A stretch of DNA of 64,000 nucleotides from Hymenobacter psoromatis (GCA_001596155.1 CP014771.1:4836001-4900000); one strand, 5' to 3'. Positions 1-9,420 are shown, numbered from the stretch's first letter. Translations and numbers: made by a program. Notes: a model not told the origin generated them from the sequence alone.

Positions 1-645
1 GCGGGCATTTCCTACAATAAATTTCTGGCCAAGCTGGCCTCCGACCGCCGCAAACCCAACGGGCAGTACGTGATTCCGCCCGAGCGCGGGCCGGCGTTCG
101 TGGCCGGGCTGGGGGTAGGCGAGTTTCACGGCATCGGGCCGGCTACGCAGGCGCGGCTGCACGCGCTGGGCATCTTCACCGGAGCCGACCTGCGCGCCCA
201 GCCCGAGGCGCTGCTGCGCCGGCACTTCGGCAAGGCGGGCGGCTTCTACTACGCCATCGCCCGCGCCGAGGACCTGCGCCCCGTGCGCCCCGACCGCCCC
301 CGCAAGTCGGTGGGGGCCGAAATGACTTTTGCCCAGGACCTGCACGAATTGCCCGACCTGCTGGCCGCCTTGCTGCCCGTGGCCGCCAAGGTCTGGGCCT
401 ACTGCCAGCGCACCGGCCAGTCGGGCCGCTGCATCACGCTAAAAGTAAAATACGCTGATTTCCAGCAACTAACCCGCAGCCGCACCCTGCCCGCCGCCGT
501 GCCCGACGAAGCCGCCCTGCTGCGCCTGGGCCAGGATTTGCTGACGGTGTTGCTACCCCTGCCGCAGGGCGTGCGGCTGCTGGGCCTCTCCTTGTCCGCC
601 CTCGATGAGCCCGACGCGACCACCGGGCAGCTGGCGCTTTTTTAG
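1..645 (+). CDS. dinB: DNA polymerase IV (Y-family), 3' part
   Basis: Error-prone translesion DNA polymerase. The frame is open from base 1 and the start lies outside the window. The first visible residues, AGISYNKFLAKLASDRRKPN, match the Y-family palm segment in which SYNK-LAK-AS is conserved. Next comes the helix-hairpin-helix thumb (GEFHGIGPATQARLHALGIFTGADL), then the little-finger domain with R-KSVGAEMTFAQD. About 214 residues remain, roughly the C-terminal 60 percent of a normal 350-360 residue protein. The two catalytic-acid regions at the N-terminus cannot be checked. No partner gene is visible. The assignment is secure from the motifs. Confidence 0.95.
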   Translation, partial: AGISYNKFLAKLASDRRKPNGQYVIPPERGPAFVAGLGVGEFHGIGPATQARLHALGIFTGADLRAQPEALLRRHFGKAGGFYYAIARAEDLRPVRPDRPRKSVGAEMTFAQDLHELPDLLAALLPVAAKVWAYCQRTGQSGRCITLKVKYADFQQLTRSRTLPAAVPDEAALLRLGQDLLTVLLPLPQGVRLLGLSLSALDEPDATTGQLALF

Positions 646-769
646 GGGGTAGGGGTGAGTAGGGAGTAGTGCCAATTGAAAAAGCGTCGCCGAACCAACT
701 TGCGCTCACGCCACTGGTTTCAGCAGTGTCAGAATCAACTACTAATCACTGACCCCTACTCCCTAAAAA

Positions 770-1153
770 ATGTCTGCCATCCAAGAAATCGAACAGCTCG
801 AACGGAAGCGCTTCGCGGCGCAGGTTGCCAAAGACCTGCCGACGCTCGAAACCATCTTTGCCGACGACCTCATTTACACCCACTCCAACGGCCATCAGGA
901 TGGCAAGGCGAGCTACCTGGCCTCCATCGCCAGCGGCCAGAGCCGCTACGATAAGGTTGATATCGAGGCCATAACGGTGCGGCCCTACAACGACGACCAC
1001 ACGGCCATCGTCAACGCCCTCATCCAGATTGACCTTGGCCCCGGTGCCGACGGCCAGCCCAGCTTCACGCGCATCAAGTACGTGGTGGTGTATATCAAGG
1101 ACGCCGCAAAAGGTTGGCAGCTAGTGCTCTGGCACGCCCAGAAGCAGCAGTAA
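770..1153 (+). CDS. NTF2-like / DUF4440 family protein
   Basis: Small cytosolic protein of 127 residues with the SnoaL/NTF2 cone-fold pattern. An N-terminal helix (EIEQLERKRFAAQVAKDLPTL) is followed by TIFADDLIYTHSNGH, the usual DUF4440 ADD-x-YTHS segment, and a C-terminal beta strand ending WQLVLWHAQ. Length is normal for the family. Members include small enzymes and binding proteins, and nothing here fixes a substrate. There is no signal peptide. It converges with the downstream hydrolase, and a palindrome fills the space between the two stop codons. Confidence 0.8.
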   Translation: MSAIQEIEQLERKRFAAQVAKDLPTLETIFADDLIYTHSNGHQDGKASYLASIASGQSRYDKVDIEAITVRPYNDDHTAIVNALIQIDLGPGADGQPSFTRIKYVVVYIKDAAKGWQLVLWHAQKQQ

Positions 1154-1259
1154 CGCGAACTTTCCAGTTCGTGCGCGAGCGTCAGCTAGCAGGCGGGGCC
1201 GCGCGGCGCGCACGACGATGCTCGCTGGCGCTCGCGCACGAACTGGAAAGTTTGCGCTA
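1152..1259. repeat. Long palindrome between convergent genes
   Basis: Inverted repeat with arms at about 1155-1181 and 1229-1257. The left arm starts GCGAACTTTCCAGTTCGTGC and the right arm is its near-perfect complement. The element begins at the stop codon of the NTF2-like gene and ends on the stop codon of the CocE-type gene. It probably acts as a two-way transcription end. The core GCGAACTT-(x)-AGTTCG recurs in the palindrome at 48365-48511. Confidence 0.85.
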
Positions 1260-3251
1260 CTGCACCGGCAGCGTCAGCTTGGAGGCATGGCCGGGCTCGT
1301 GGTAAATCCGGATGGTAGCCTTCTGAAAATCAGCCGCATTAGCAGTCGAGATGTTGATGAACTGCTGCGGATTGCGGTCCACCAGCGGAAACCAGCTGCT
1401 TTGCACCTGCACCAGCAGGCGGTGGCCTTTTTTGAAGGTGTGCAGCACGTCGTTCAGCTCGTATTTCACCTCGGTGGGCACGTTGGGCTGGAACGGTTCG
1501 GGCTGCGTGAAGCTGTTGCGGAACCGGCCGCGTAGCACGTCGGCGCGTACCAGGCGCTGGGTGCCGGGTAGGGTGGTATTTTGCGCCCCCGGCGCGGGGT
1601 CGGCTGCATCGTCGGGCAGCACGTCGATGAGCTTCACCACGAAGTCGGCATCGGTGCCGGAGGTGCTCACCCACAGGTCCACGGCCAGCGGGCCGGCCAC
1701 GGTCAGGTCGGCGGGCAGGGGTAGGGTTTGGAAGGTGAGCACGTCGGGCCGCTCGGCCGCAAAGCGCTGGTCGGCAATCATATACTCGTTGCTGCGGCTG
1801 CTCAGGATGCCGGGCGCGTAGGGCACCGGGTGGGCCGGGTCGCTGAGGTATTCGGAGAAGGCGGGGGCGGGTGGAGGTGGTAATGTTTGTGGCGTGTGCG
1901 TAATAGTCGGTCCTGCTACCATGCTTTGAATAGCCTCTCCTACTTTATTTTCATAAGCAACCAATCCCCCGCCCGGCTGAAAATAAAACGGCCGTGCCTG
2001 CGCCGCCTTCGGCGGCCAGGCGGAGTAGGTTTTCCACTCATTCGTACCGGTATTGAACACCGTGGCTTCGGCCGCGTCGAAGTGGCCTTTGTCTTTCAGG
2101 TAGAAGTTGAAAAACGGCGTTTCCAGGGTGCGGCGGTAGTATTCGGCGGTGTTTTGGCCAAAATTCAGGGGGCCGAATTTGCTCCAGTCGGCGCGGCTCC
2201 AGGCCCCGTGGGTCCAGGGGCCCATCACGAGGCGGTTGGTGGCGGCGGGGTTCTGCTTTTCGATGGCCTGGTAGGTGTGCAGCGCCCCGAACAGGTCCTC
2301 GGCATCGTACCAGCCGCCGACGACCAGCACGGCCGGCCGCACGCCGGTTAGGCTCGGGCGGCTGTTGCGCGCCTGCCAATAGGCATCGTAGGTGTCGTGG
2401 GCCAGGTACTCGTTCCAGATGCGGGCCCGGCCGTTGAAATACTGGCTTTGGTTGGCATTTTTAATGGGGCCCAAATCCAGAAAAAACTGGTAGGCATCGG
2501 CGATTTTTAAGGGAAACAATTCCTCGTACTTGGCCAGCGGCTGGGGCCGGGGCACATCGAAAGAATTCGTGAAATCAAAGTTATCCAGCAAAAAAAATGC
2601 CCCGCCGTGCCGGGCATCGTCGCCGATAAACTCGTCCGTCACCGGGGCCTGCGGCGACACGGCCTTGAGCGCCGGGTGGGCGTTGGGCAGGCTGGCCGAG
2701 GCGTAGAAGCCGGGGTAGGAAATTCCCATGACGCCCACGCGGCCGTTGTTGTAGGGCACGTGTTTCAGCAGCCACTCGATGGTGTCGTAGGTATCGGTGC
2801 TTTCGTCGTGAGCGGCGTTTTTGCCTTTGCCCTTGCTGGGCTTGCCGCGGCCGGCGGGGGGTAGGGCGGGGGTCATTTCCTCAAACTGACCTTCGCTGAG
2901 GTAGCGCCCGCGCACGTCCTGGTACACGAAAATATATTTTTCCTGGCTCAGCTCGCGGCTGGGGCCGGGGCCGCGGGTGGGGTAGGCATCCGCGCCGCGC
3001 GGGCCGGCCGAGTAGGGCGTCCGCTCCATCAGGAAGGGGTAGGGGTTGGCCCGGCTCGCATCGCGCGGCACGTACAGAATGGTGGCCAGCCGGGTGCCGT
3101 CGCGCATCGGAATGAGCTGCTCCAGCTTGCGGTAGTTTTGGCGCACGAAGAGCGAGTCCTCGGCGCGGGTGGGGGTAGGGGCGGTTTGGGCGGCGGCGGG
3201 CCGGGCGAGGGCGGCAGCCAGCAGGGCGCTGAGCAGGACGGAGCGAAACAT
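1257..3251 (-). CDS. Secreted CocE/NonD family alpha/beta hydrolase
   Basis: Predicted periplasmic or secreted serine hydrolase of about 664 residues, in the X-Pro dipeptidyl-peptidase (S15)/cocaine esterase family. The start at 3251 is preferred over an upstream in-frame ATG because it gives a clean signal peptide, MFRSVLLSALLAAALARPAAA-Q. The nucleophile elbow is GISYPG (Ser in GxSYxG, near residue 185). The acid is in VVGGWYDAED and the histidine in GPWTHGAW, all in family order. The C-terminal part, from about residue 450, has the jelly-roll XPD_C pattern (LRGRFRNSFTQPEPF, HRLLVQVQSSWFPLVDRNP). The family cleaves peptides, esters or beta-lactam-type amides. The substrate is unknown. Confidence 0.9.
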   Translation of the reverse strand: MFRSVLLSALLAAALARPAAAQTAPTPTRAEDSLFVRQNYRKLEQLIPMRDGTRLATILYVPRDASRANPYPFLMERTPYSAGPRGADAYPTRGPGPSRELSQEKYIFVYQDVRGRYLSEGQFEEMTPALPPAGRGKPSKGKGKNAAHDESTDTYDTIEWLLKHVPYNNGRVGVMGISYPGFYASASLPNAHPALKAVSPQAPVTDEFIGDDARHGGAFFLLDNFDFTNSFDVPRPQPLAKYEELFPLKIADAYQFFLDLGPIKNANQSQYFNGRARIWNEYLAHDTYDAYWQARNSRPSLTGVRPAVLVVGGWYDAEDLFGALHTYQAIEKQNPAATNRLVMGPWTHGAWSRADWSKFGPLNFGQNTAEYYRRTLETPFFNFYLKDKGHFDAAEATVFNTGTNEWKTYSAWPPKAAQARPFYFQPGGGLVAYENKVGEAIQSMVAGPTITHTPQTLPPPPAPAFSEYLSDPAHPVPYAPGILSSRSNEYMIADQRFAAERPDVLTFQTLPLPADLTVAGPLAVDLWVSTSGTDADFVVKLIDVLPDDAADPAPGAQNTTLPGTQRLVRADVLRGRFRNSFTQPEPFQPNVPTEVKYELNDVLHTFKKGHRLLVQVQSSWFPLVDRNPQQFINISTANAADFQKATIRIYHEPGHASKLTLPVQ

Positions 3252-3311
3252 AGTCGCGCAAAGTAGGTATGAGGGGGTGATTCTCACGGCGGAGTTGCGC
3301 TACACTCGTAT

Positions 3312-3410
3312 GTCATTGCGAGCAAAGCGAAGCAATCGCACCCGCACGACACCCCCGCCGTTTGTTCGGCCATCGTTCCGGTGTGATTGCTTCGCTTTGC
3401 TCGCAATGAC
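3312..3410. repeat. Palindrome, CATTGCGAGC family
   Basis: Arms of 26 identical bases (starting GTCATTGCGAGCAAAGCGAA) flank a variable loop. The element lies between the divergent starts of the CocE-type hydrolase and the aldo/keto reductase. The same family, with slightly different arms, occurs at 37178-37302 and 38854-38954. Confidence 0.85.
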
Positions 3411-3439
3411 GAACTAGCTCCATTACCCCCTTACCAACA

Positions 3440-4435
3440 ATGACCTACCAACCCAACCCCGCCCGCTACGAGGCGATGGAATACCGCCGCTGCGGAAATA
3501 GCGGCCTCCAATTGCCGGCCGTGTCGCTGGGCCTGTGGCATAATTTCGGCGAAGTGGACGCGCTGGCCAACTGCCGGGAAATCCTGCGCACGGCCTTCGA
3601 CGCGGGCATCACGCACTTCGATTTGGCCAACAACTACGGCCCGCCGCCCGGCGCGGCCGAAAGCACGCTTGGGCAACTATTGAAGACTGATTTTAGGGCC
3701 TACCGCGACGAGCTGGTTATCTCCACCAAGGCCGGCTGGGGCATGTGGCCCGGCCCCTACGGCGACCTGGGCTCGCGCAAGTATTTGATGGCCAGCCTCG
3801 ACCAGAGCCTGCGCCGCATGGGCCTCGACTACGTGGACATCTACTACCACCACCGGCCCGACCCCGCCACGCCGCTCGAAGAAAGCATGGGCGCGCTCGA
3901 CGCGCTGGTGCGTCAGGGCAAGGCCCTGTACGTGGGTATTTCCAGCTACTCGCCCGACGAGACGCGCCGCGCCTGCGCCATTTTGCGGGAATTAGGCACG
4001 CCCTGCCTCATTCATCAGCCCAAGTACTCGATGCTGGTGCGCGACGCGGAAAACGGTCTGCTCGACGTGCTGGCCGAAGAAGGGGTAGGCTGCATTCCGT
4101 TCTCGCCCCTGGCCCAGGGACTATTGACCGACAAGTACTTACAAGGCGTGCCCGATGATTCGCGCGTGGGTCGCCACCTCGGCAACGGGGCCATCGAAGC
4201 CGATGCTTTAACTCCCGAAAACCTGGAAAAAGCCCGCCAACTCAACGACCTGGCGAAGCAGCGCGGCCAAACCCTGGCGCAACTCGCCCTGGCCTGGATA
4301 CTCAAGGACCCGCGCATTACGTCCGTGCTCATCGGCGCCAGCAAGCCGAGCCAGGTAACTGATGCGGTGGGCAGCTTGAAGAAGTTGAATTTCAGCGCTG
4401 AGGAACTGGCGCGGGTGGAGGAGATTTTGAAATGA
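3440..4435 (+). CDS. yghZ: Aldo/keto reductase, YghZ/Gpr type
   Basis: NADPH-dependent cytosolic aldo/keto reductase of 331 residues, the normal length. The catalytic tetrad region is visible: D-LANNYG (Asp and Tyr, near residues 56-61), K in ISTKAGW and H in YYHHRPD. The insert NYGPPPGAAE and the segment MWPGPYGDLGSRKYLMASLD are typical of the E. coli YghZ subgroup, which reduces L-glyceraldehyde 3-phosphate and methylglyoxal. The C-terminal cofactor site reads SVLIGASKPSQV. It stands alone, with palindromes on both sides. The subgroup assignment is by recalled sequence pattern. Confidence 0.92.
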   Translation: MTYQPNPARYEAMEYRRCGNSGLQLPAVSLGLWHNFGEVDALANCREILRTAFDAGITHFDLANNYGPPPGAAESTLGQLLKTDFRAYRDELVISTKAGWGMWPGPYGDLGSRKYLMASLDQSLRRMGLDYVDIYYHHRPDPATPLEESMGALDALVRQGKALYVGISSYSPDETRRACAILRELGTPCLIHQPKYSMLVRDAENGLLDVLAEEGVGCIPFSPLAQGLLTDKYLQGVPDDSRVGRHLGNGAIEADALTPENLEKARQLNDLAKQRGQTLAQLALAWILKDPRITSVLIGASKPSQVTDAVGSLKKLNFSAEELARVEEILK

Positions 4436-4439
4436 CAGC

Positions 4440-4507
4440 ACTTACGCAAAAGGTAGTTTGTCATGGCTGCGCGTTGTCTGCCACGACAAACTACCCTTTG
4501 CGTAAGT
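4440..4507. repeat. Palindrome / likely terminator after yghZ
   Basis: Arms ACTTACGCAAAAGGTAGTTT-GTC and its complement, followed by TTTT on the plus strand, starting five bases after the yghZ stop. It probably ends that transcript. The outer module ACTTACGCAAA is reused as the outer arm of the composite palindrome near 37178-37302. Confidence 0.8.
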
Positions 4508-4657
4508 TTTAATCCGGATACTTAGCAAATTTTAGTACTAAAGTAGTCGCATGAAGATAAGTTGACATTGGCTTATCTACAACGTCCTGCTGGTTACACA
4601 AAAGCTAGCAGTTGAGGGCTTCTTTAACAGCCTCGTCAAAGGCTGATAAGCAGTTTC

Positions 4658-7182
4658 TTAGTTGGCTCGGTTGCGTTCTTCCTGCCCGGCCCCTTCGCGC
4701 TGGCTCTTGCGGGCTAGGCCAGTGTTGCCGAGCTTGTAGGTGAAGGCGAAGCGTAGCAGCCGGGTGTCGTTGCGGCGGTAGAAACCGAAGTCCTGGCTGG
4801 CGTAGTGTACGTCGGCCGCGCCGCGCTCGGTGTAGAGCACATCGGCCAGGCTGAGGCTAAGAATCGCCTTGTTATCCAGCAGCTTGAGGGTAGCTCCGGC
4901 GTTGAGAGCGTAATACGATAAGGAGCGGTAGAAACCCTGAATAGTGGGCGAATTGTAATAGCCCGTTAGCTGCGCCGTGAGGTGGGGCGTGATAGTAAAG
5001 GAATTGGTGACGTTCAGGTTATATACAAAAAGGCGGCTGCGCTGCGGCTCGGCGGCGTAGGTCGAGTGGAAAGCTTGCTCATATATAGTCAGGTTGTTGT
5101 CCACTTTCCAGCGCTTGCCGAGGGCGAACGGAGCGATGACCGTGACGCCGTAGTTGGAGGAGGAGCCCAGGTTGCCGAAGGTGTAGGTGGTTTCGCGGGT
5201 GGCCAGGTTTTGCAGCGGGTATTCGGAGGCAAACTGGCGGGTGTAGTTGAAGAACGGGGCCACGCTCAGCTCGTGGGCGAAAACGTTGGTCCACTCCACG
5301 GCATCGGTGAAGGAGGGTAGCAAAAACGGATTGCCTTGGTTGGAAAAGTACTAACTTTGGTAGCTCAAAAACGGGTTAAGCGAACTGTAAGCGGGCCGCT
5401 CGATGCGGCGCGAGTAGCTGAGGTTGAGCTGGTAGGCCGGCGAGAACTTGTACTGCGCATAGACCGTCGGGAATAGCTGGAAGTAGTTGTTGCGGTGGCT
5501 GGTCTGGGTGGTGCGCGAGGTGCCCAGCGTGTGCGTGTACTCGGCCCGCAGCCCCACCTGGGCCGAGAATTTCGCCCAGTCGCGGCTGGCCGAGGCGTAG
5601 GCAGCGGCGTGTTTTCCTGGTACTCAAACTGGTTGGTGCGCTGGGCATCCGTCACCCAGTCGCTGCCCTGCTGGCGCTGAAACCGGAAGTCGTTGCGGGC
5701 ATCCACCCGGCTGTACTTAGCCCCGGTTTCCAGCTTGAAGTGGGGGTAGGGCAGCGTTACATCGGCCTTGAGCGAGTGGATGACCGTGCCGCCCGCCAGC
5801 TGGCTGCGCAACTGCTGCGGCCCGCCCACTGGCTGGGCGCGGGCCTCGTCCACGGTCTGGTTGGCGAAATCCTGCTGCTGGTCGGTGCCGAAGCGGGCGT
5901 AGTTGGCATCCACCGACACGGTTTTGCCCACCGAGTCGAGCCGCACGGTGTAGTAGCCATCCACCGAATAATTGTAGGAGGCATTGCCCAAGTGGCTCTG
6001 GGTCTGCACGGTGGTGTCGGTGGGCTGCGCGCCGCTGAAGGTGCGGGCGGTGCCCGTGCCCTCGGCGGGGTTGTTGAGTATATAGAGGTTGGCCACCAGG
6101 CCCGCGCTGGATTTGGGGCCGGTTTTCACGTCCAGCTGGGCCTTGGCATCGTGGTAGCGGGCGGTACGCAGCTGGTGGCTTGTGGCTCGCAGTTCGCTGG
6201 GTAGCGCCTGGCCCGGCGCACGTTGGGTAGCGTATTGGGTAATGTCCTCAAACGAGCGGGTGCGGCCCAGGAAGTAGCTGCCGTTCAAGTCAATAGCTTT
6301 GCGTTTGATGCCCACCACCGCCCCGCCGCTGTAGCGGGAATAGTGGCCCTGCGCCCCGCGCAGCGTCAGGTCGGTGTTCCAGCCCGGCTGCTGCCGCTGC
6401 CGGGTGCGGATGTTGAGGATGCCCGCGTTGCCCTCGGCATCGTATTTGGCCGGGGGCGTGGTGATGACTTCTAGCGTCTGAATGCTTTCGGCGGGCATGT
6501 TGCGCAGCATATTGGCCAGCGCGTCCGGGCTGAGGCGCACCGGCCGGTCGTCGATGAGCACCAGCACGCCGCTTTTGCCCTGCATCCCGATGGCATCGGT
6601 GGCCGAAATCGTGACGCCCGGCGTGCTCTTAATCACGTCGTAGGCGCTGCCGCCGGCCGCGGCCGGTAGCTGGTCCACGTTGACTACCAAGCGGTCTATC
6701 TGACGCTCAATTACCGGCTTGCGGCCCGTTACCTGCACTTCGCCCAGCGCCTGCGCGGCGGGGGCCAGCACCAGCGCCGGCAGTGCCAGGGCCGGGCCGC
6801 CCGCCACCCGCACCACGGCCGAGCGGCCGTCGCGGTAGCCCAGCTGCTGCGCCCGCACCCGGTAGCGGCCCGGCAGCACGTTGGCCAGTGTAAACTGGCC
6901 CTCCGCATCGCTCAGCGTCGCTTTAACTAGCACTGAGTCAGCGGCCCGCAGCAGCAGCACATTGGCGTATTCGAGGGGCTTGCCATCGAGGCTTTGCAGG
7001 CGGCCGGTGAGGCCGCCAGTACGCACCGTGTCGGCCGGGTTAGCTTGCCGGGGCGAATTGACGGACCTTAGTGCCGGACTGGATTTAGCTAAAGCTGAGA
7101 AAATTAAGCCCGGCAACAACCCCAAAAAAATTGACACAACGAGGCGCATCGCGCCCAGGCGGCGGGAGGAAAAGAAAGCCAT
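4658..7182 (-). pseudogene. TonB-dependent outer-membrane receptor, frameshift plus stop
   Basis: Remnant of an outer-membrane barrel receptor of the carboxypeptidase-regulatory-domain plus OMP_b-brl_3 type, about 840 codons. Signal peptide near MRLVVSIFLGLLPGLIFSALA; CarboxypepD-like domain (GRLQSLDGKPLEYANVLLL); plug with DVIKSTPGVTISATDAIGMQ and VLIDDRPVRLS; then barrel strands. Two lesions separate it from a working gene. A frameshift lies near 5600-5615, after FEYQENT; the matching frame resumes at HAAAYASASRDWAKF. An in-frame TAG lies at 5351-5353, between LNPFLSYQS and YFSNQGNPFLLPSFT. Past the TAG, barrel sequence continues to an ordinary C-terminus. The span is not a multiple of three, which agrees with one lost base (or two gained). 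Sequencing error is possible but would have to occur twice. Confidence 0.88.
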
Positions 7183-7308
7183 AAAACAAGCGAAATGGAA
7201 GCGAAAAGAAGCGGCGCGGTTGGGTTGCTCAGGGCACGCCGGGGCCAGCCAGCGCACGAACGGTCACTGGTAAGGGGAGGGTAGGGAGCCGGAAGTGAGT
7301 CGCTGTGA

Positions 7309-8913
7309 CTAGGGCAGGCTCATAGTCATCGTGGTGGTGCAGCCCGCCGAGCTTGGGAAGAGCAGCAGGGGCCTATACACTGCCAGGCGGCCGGCCGGCT
7401 GCAGCTGGCCGTTGAAAAGCAGAACCCCATCCTTGGTCAGGGTCACCTGAAAATACCGGGCATTGGGTGGTATCAGGTCGTCTTGCCGCAGTTGGCGCAG
7501 CAGGGCGGCGCATTCGGGGGCCGGCTTGGTGGCCGAAAAATCCACCTGGTACGTCACCTCATTGCGGGTTCGATACGTGGTGGTTGCCGTCATGAGGTGG
7601 CCCGTTGCGGCCTCATACAGCCGTTGGTAGCGGGGCAGCAGCGCGGCCGGCTGCGGCTGGCTATTAACCAGCAACTGCTTGCTGGTTAATTCTATGTCAT
7701 ACGCATCGGTGGTGGGGAGCAGGCCATCGGCCAATAGCTGCTTTTGTATCATCAGTTGCAGGGCATCGTCCGACGCGGCCAGGGCCGGGCGGGCGGTGCG
7801 GGAAGCATTGAGGTGCGCGTACTTGGTGGTGGTGGCGGTGCGGGTGCGCGTGAGGTGGGGGCGGCGGGCGGCCTGGGCGCTGTGCAGCAGCCCGCCCAGC
7901 CCCAGGCTGAGCACCAGCAGCGCCAGCGTGGCCGGCCACAGGCCCGACGTAGCGGCGGGCCGCCCGTAGGCCAGGCGGCGCACCCGGCCCAGCAGCGAGC
8001 CGCGCGGCCCGCCGGCCGCCAGCGTGAGGCGGGGTAAGGGAGCCGCCCCGGCCGTTAGCGCGGCCAGCGCGGCCAGCGCGCGGGCCAGCTGGCGCGGGTT
8101 GCCGCCGAGCTGCGCGGCCAGGTCGTCGCAGCAGTTTTCACGCTCGGCGTGCAGCACGGCGGCCAGAAACCAGACCGCCGGATGGTAGAAAAATACCGTT
8201 TCGGCCAGCGTTTGTAGGAAGTTGAACAGGTAGTCGCGGCGCAGAATATGGGCCAGCTCGTGGGCCAGTATCATCTCCAGCTCGGCCGGGCGCAGGCCGC
8301 TCGCCACGCTCAGCGGCAGCAGAATAACGGGCGTGAAGTAGCCGATAACCAGCGGCGAGGGCACTAGCGCCGAGGCCCGCAGGGCCACCGGCCGGGCCAG
8401 CCCGGCGCGGGCCACCAGCCGCGCCAGGGCCTGCTGCCAGGCCTCGGGCACCGGGCTCACCCGGTGGCGCAGCCGCTGCACGTAGCTGAGGGCCAGCAAC
8501 AAACGTCCCAGCATCAAGGTAAAGTCCAGCAGCCACAGTCCTACCCCCACCGCCAAGTGTTGCTCCAGATAAGTCAGCCCGCTGCGCCAGCCGGGCAGCG
8601 CGTGGGCCGCCGCCTGCTGCCGAAGCTTCAGCGCCGCGTAAGTTGGCTGCGACACGAAGTGCGCCGCGGTCGAAGCTGCCGGGGCCGGCGCTTGCTGGTA
8701 ATAGTGAGCAAACGTGACGGCTGCCAGCCCCACCAGCGTGGCCAGCGCCACGGCAACCAGGCGGTAGCGCACCAGGGCCGCCTGCCCCCGCAGCAGCCCC
8801 CGCAGCAGGGCTACCCCCAGCCCCAGCCCGGTGCCCTGCCACAGCGAATGCAGCAGCGTGAAGCCCAGGGCCCGCAACAGGGCCGGGGCCAACAGGTGGT
8901 CAAGCGTGGGCAT
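7309..8913 (-). CDS. M56 family (BlaR1/MecR1-type) membrane metallopeptidase
   Basis: Integral-membrane zinc protease of 534 residues that should sense an envelope signal and relieve repression by the adjacent BlaI-type repressor. Four N-terminal hydrophobic segments (for example LVAVALATLVGLAAVTFAHYY) frame a cytosolic peptidase loop. That loop has the zinc motif HELAH near residue 217, followed by RDYLFNFLQTLAETVFFYHPAVWF and ERENCCDDLA, all typical of M56. After a further membrane segment near residue 330 the C-terminal 180 residues are periplasmic. They do not look like the penicillin-binding domain of BlaR1, so the signal is probably not a beta-lactam. The gene overlaps the end of the repressor gene by 14 bases, which implies translational coupling. 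Confidence 0.9.
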   Translation of the reverse strand: MPTLDHLLAPALLRALGFTLLHSLWQGTGLGLGVALLRGLLRGQAALVRYRLVAVALATLVGLAAVTFAHYYQQAPAPAASTAAHFVSQPTYAALKLRQQAAAHALPGWRSGLTYLEQHLAVGVGLWLLDFTLMLGRLLLALSYVQRLRHRVSPVPEAWQQALARLVARAGLARPVALRASALVPSPLVIGYFTPVILLPLSVASGLRPAELEMILAHELAHILRRDYLFNFLQTLAETVFFYHPAVWFLAAVLHAERENCCDDLAAQLGGNPRQLARALAALAALTAGAAPLPRLTLAAGGPRGSLLGRVRRLAYGRPAATSGLWPATLALLVLSLGLGGLLHSAQAARRPHLTRTRTATTTKYAHLNASRTARPALAASDDALQLMIQKQLLADGLLPTTDAYDIELTSKQLLVNSQPQPAALLPRYQRLYEAATGHLMTATTTYRTRNEVTYQVDFSATKPAPECAALLRQLRQDDLIPPNARYFQVTLTKDGVLLFNGQLQPAGRLAVYRPLLLFPSSAGCTTTMTMSLP

Positions 8914-9310
8914 CGGCGTCGGCGGCTAAGTCCTCTTCATCCAGCTGCCGGAGCACCTCCCGAATCTGGTCCATTTCCTCCCGCGAGGTGCGGGGGCGGC
9001 CCAGCGCCCGCAGCACCAGCTTCAGGGCCGAGCCGCCGAAGGCGGCCTCCACGAAGCGGTCGAGCAGCTGGCCCTGGGTTTCCTCTTCGCGCACGGCCGG
9101 CCGGTAGATGTGCGGCTTGCTACCCTCGCGCAGCACCAGCCCTTTTTCCAGCATTAGTTGCAGCCACTTGAGGGTCGTGGTGTAGCCCACTTCCCGGCGG
9201 CGGTTCAGCTCGTCGTTCACGAAGCGAACCGTTTGGGGGCCGTGCTGCCAGAGTACTTGCAGAATCTCCAGTTCTGCCTCGGTGGGCTTGGTAAGAGGGT
9301 CGTCAGCCAT
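8900..9310 (-). CDS. BlaI/MecI/CopY family transcriptional repressor
   Basis: Winged-helix repressor of 136 residues, the normal size. The N-terminal DNA-binding part contains LTKPTEAELEILQVLWQHGP and the recognition region REVGYTTTLKWLQLMLEKGL. The C-terminal part (QLLDRFVEAAFGGSALKLVL) is the dimerisation region, which in this family is cut by the M56 partner. It is the first gene of a two-gene operon with the M56 peptidase. Two palindromes with the core ATTACGAAT-ATTCGTAAT flank its promoter, so autoregulation is very likely. The fall in GC content just upstream marks the control region. Confidence 0.93.
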   Translation of the reverse strand: MADDPLTKPTEAELEILQVLWQHGPQTVRFVNDELNRRREVGYTTTLKWLQLMLEKGLVLREGSKPHIYRPAVREEETQGQLLDRFVEAAFGGSALKLVLRALGRPRTSREEMDQIREVLRQLDEEDLAADADAHA

Positions 9311-9320
9311 AACAAAGAGT

Positions 9321-9342
9321 CATTACGAATTTATTCGTAATG
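9321..9342. promoter_or_regulatory. Proximal operator of the blaI-M56 operon
   Basis: Perfect palindrome: arms CATTACGAAT and ATTCGTAATG around a TT centre. It starts 11 bases upstream of the repressor start codon and directly abuts the -7 box at 9343-9350, so bound repressor would cover the transcription start. BlaI-type dimers bind palindromes of this size. Binding is inferred. Confidence 0.8.
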
Positions 9343-9372
9343 CAAAGATAGTAGCTGATTTTAAACCAGCAA
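9343..9372 (-). promoter_or_regulatory. Promoter of the blaI-M56 operon
   Basis: On the minus strand the -7 box reads TATCTTTG (9343-9350), an exact match to TAnnTTTG. A TTG at 9370-9372 lies 19 bases upstream, the spacing expected for the Bacteroidota -33 element. It sits between the two palindromic operators. Confidence 0.75.
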
Positions 9373-9420
9373 GGGTTATTACGAATAAATTCGTAATAAC
9401 CCTTGCTGGTTTAAAATCAG
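9355..9420. promoter_or_regulatory. Distal operator inside a 66-bp perfect palindrome
   Basis: Two 32-base arms, beginning CTGATTTTAAACCAGCAAGG, with a two-base centre. The core (9378-9397) is ATTACGAAT-AA-ATTCGTAAT, nearly identical to the proximal operator. The operator centres are 56 bp apart. The palindrome covers the -33 element, so repressor bound here would also block the promoter. The extra arm length goes beyond what a BlaI dimer needs and may form a terminator-like hairpin for the convergent transcript side. Confidence 0.75.
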
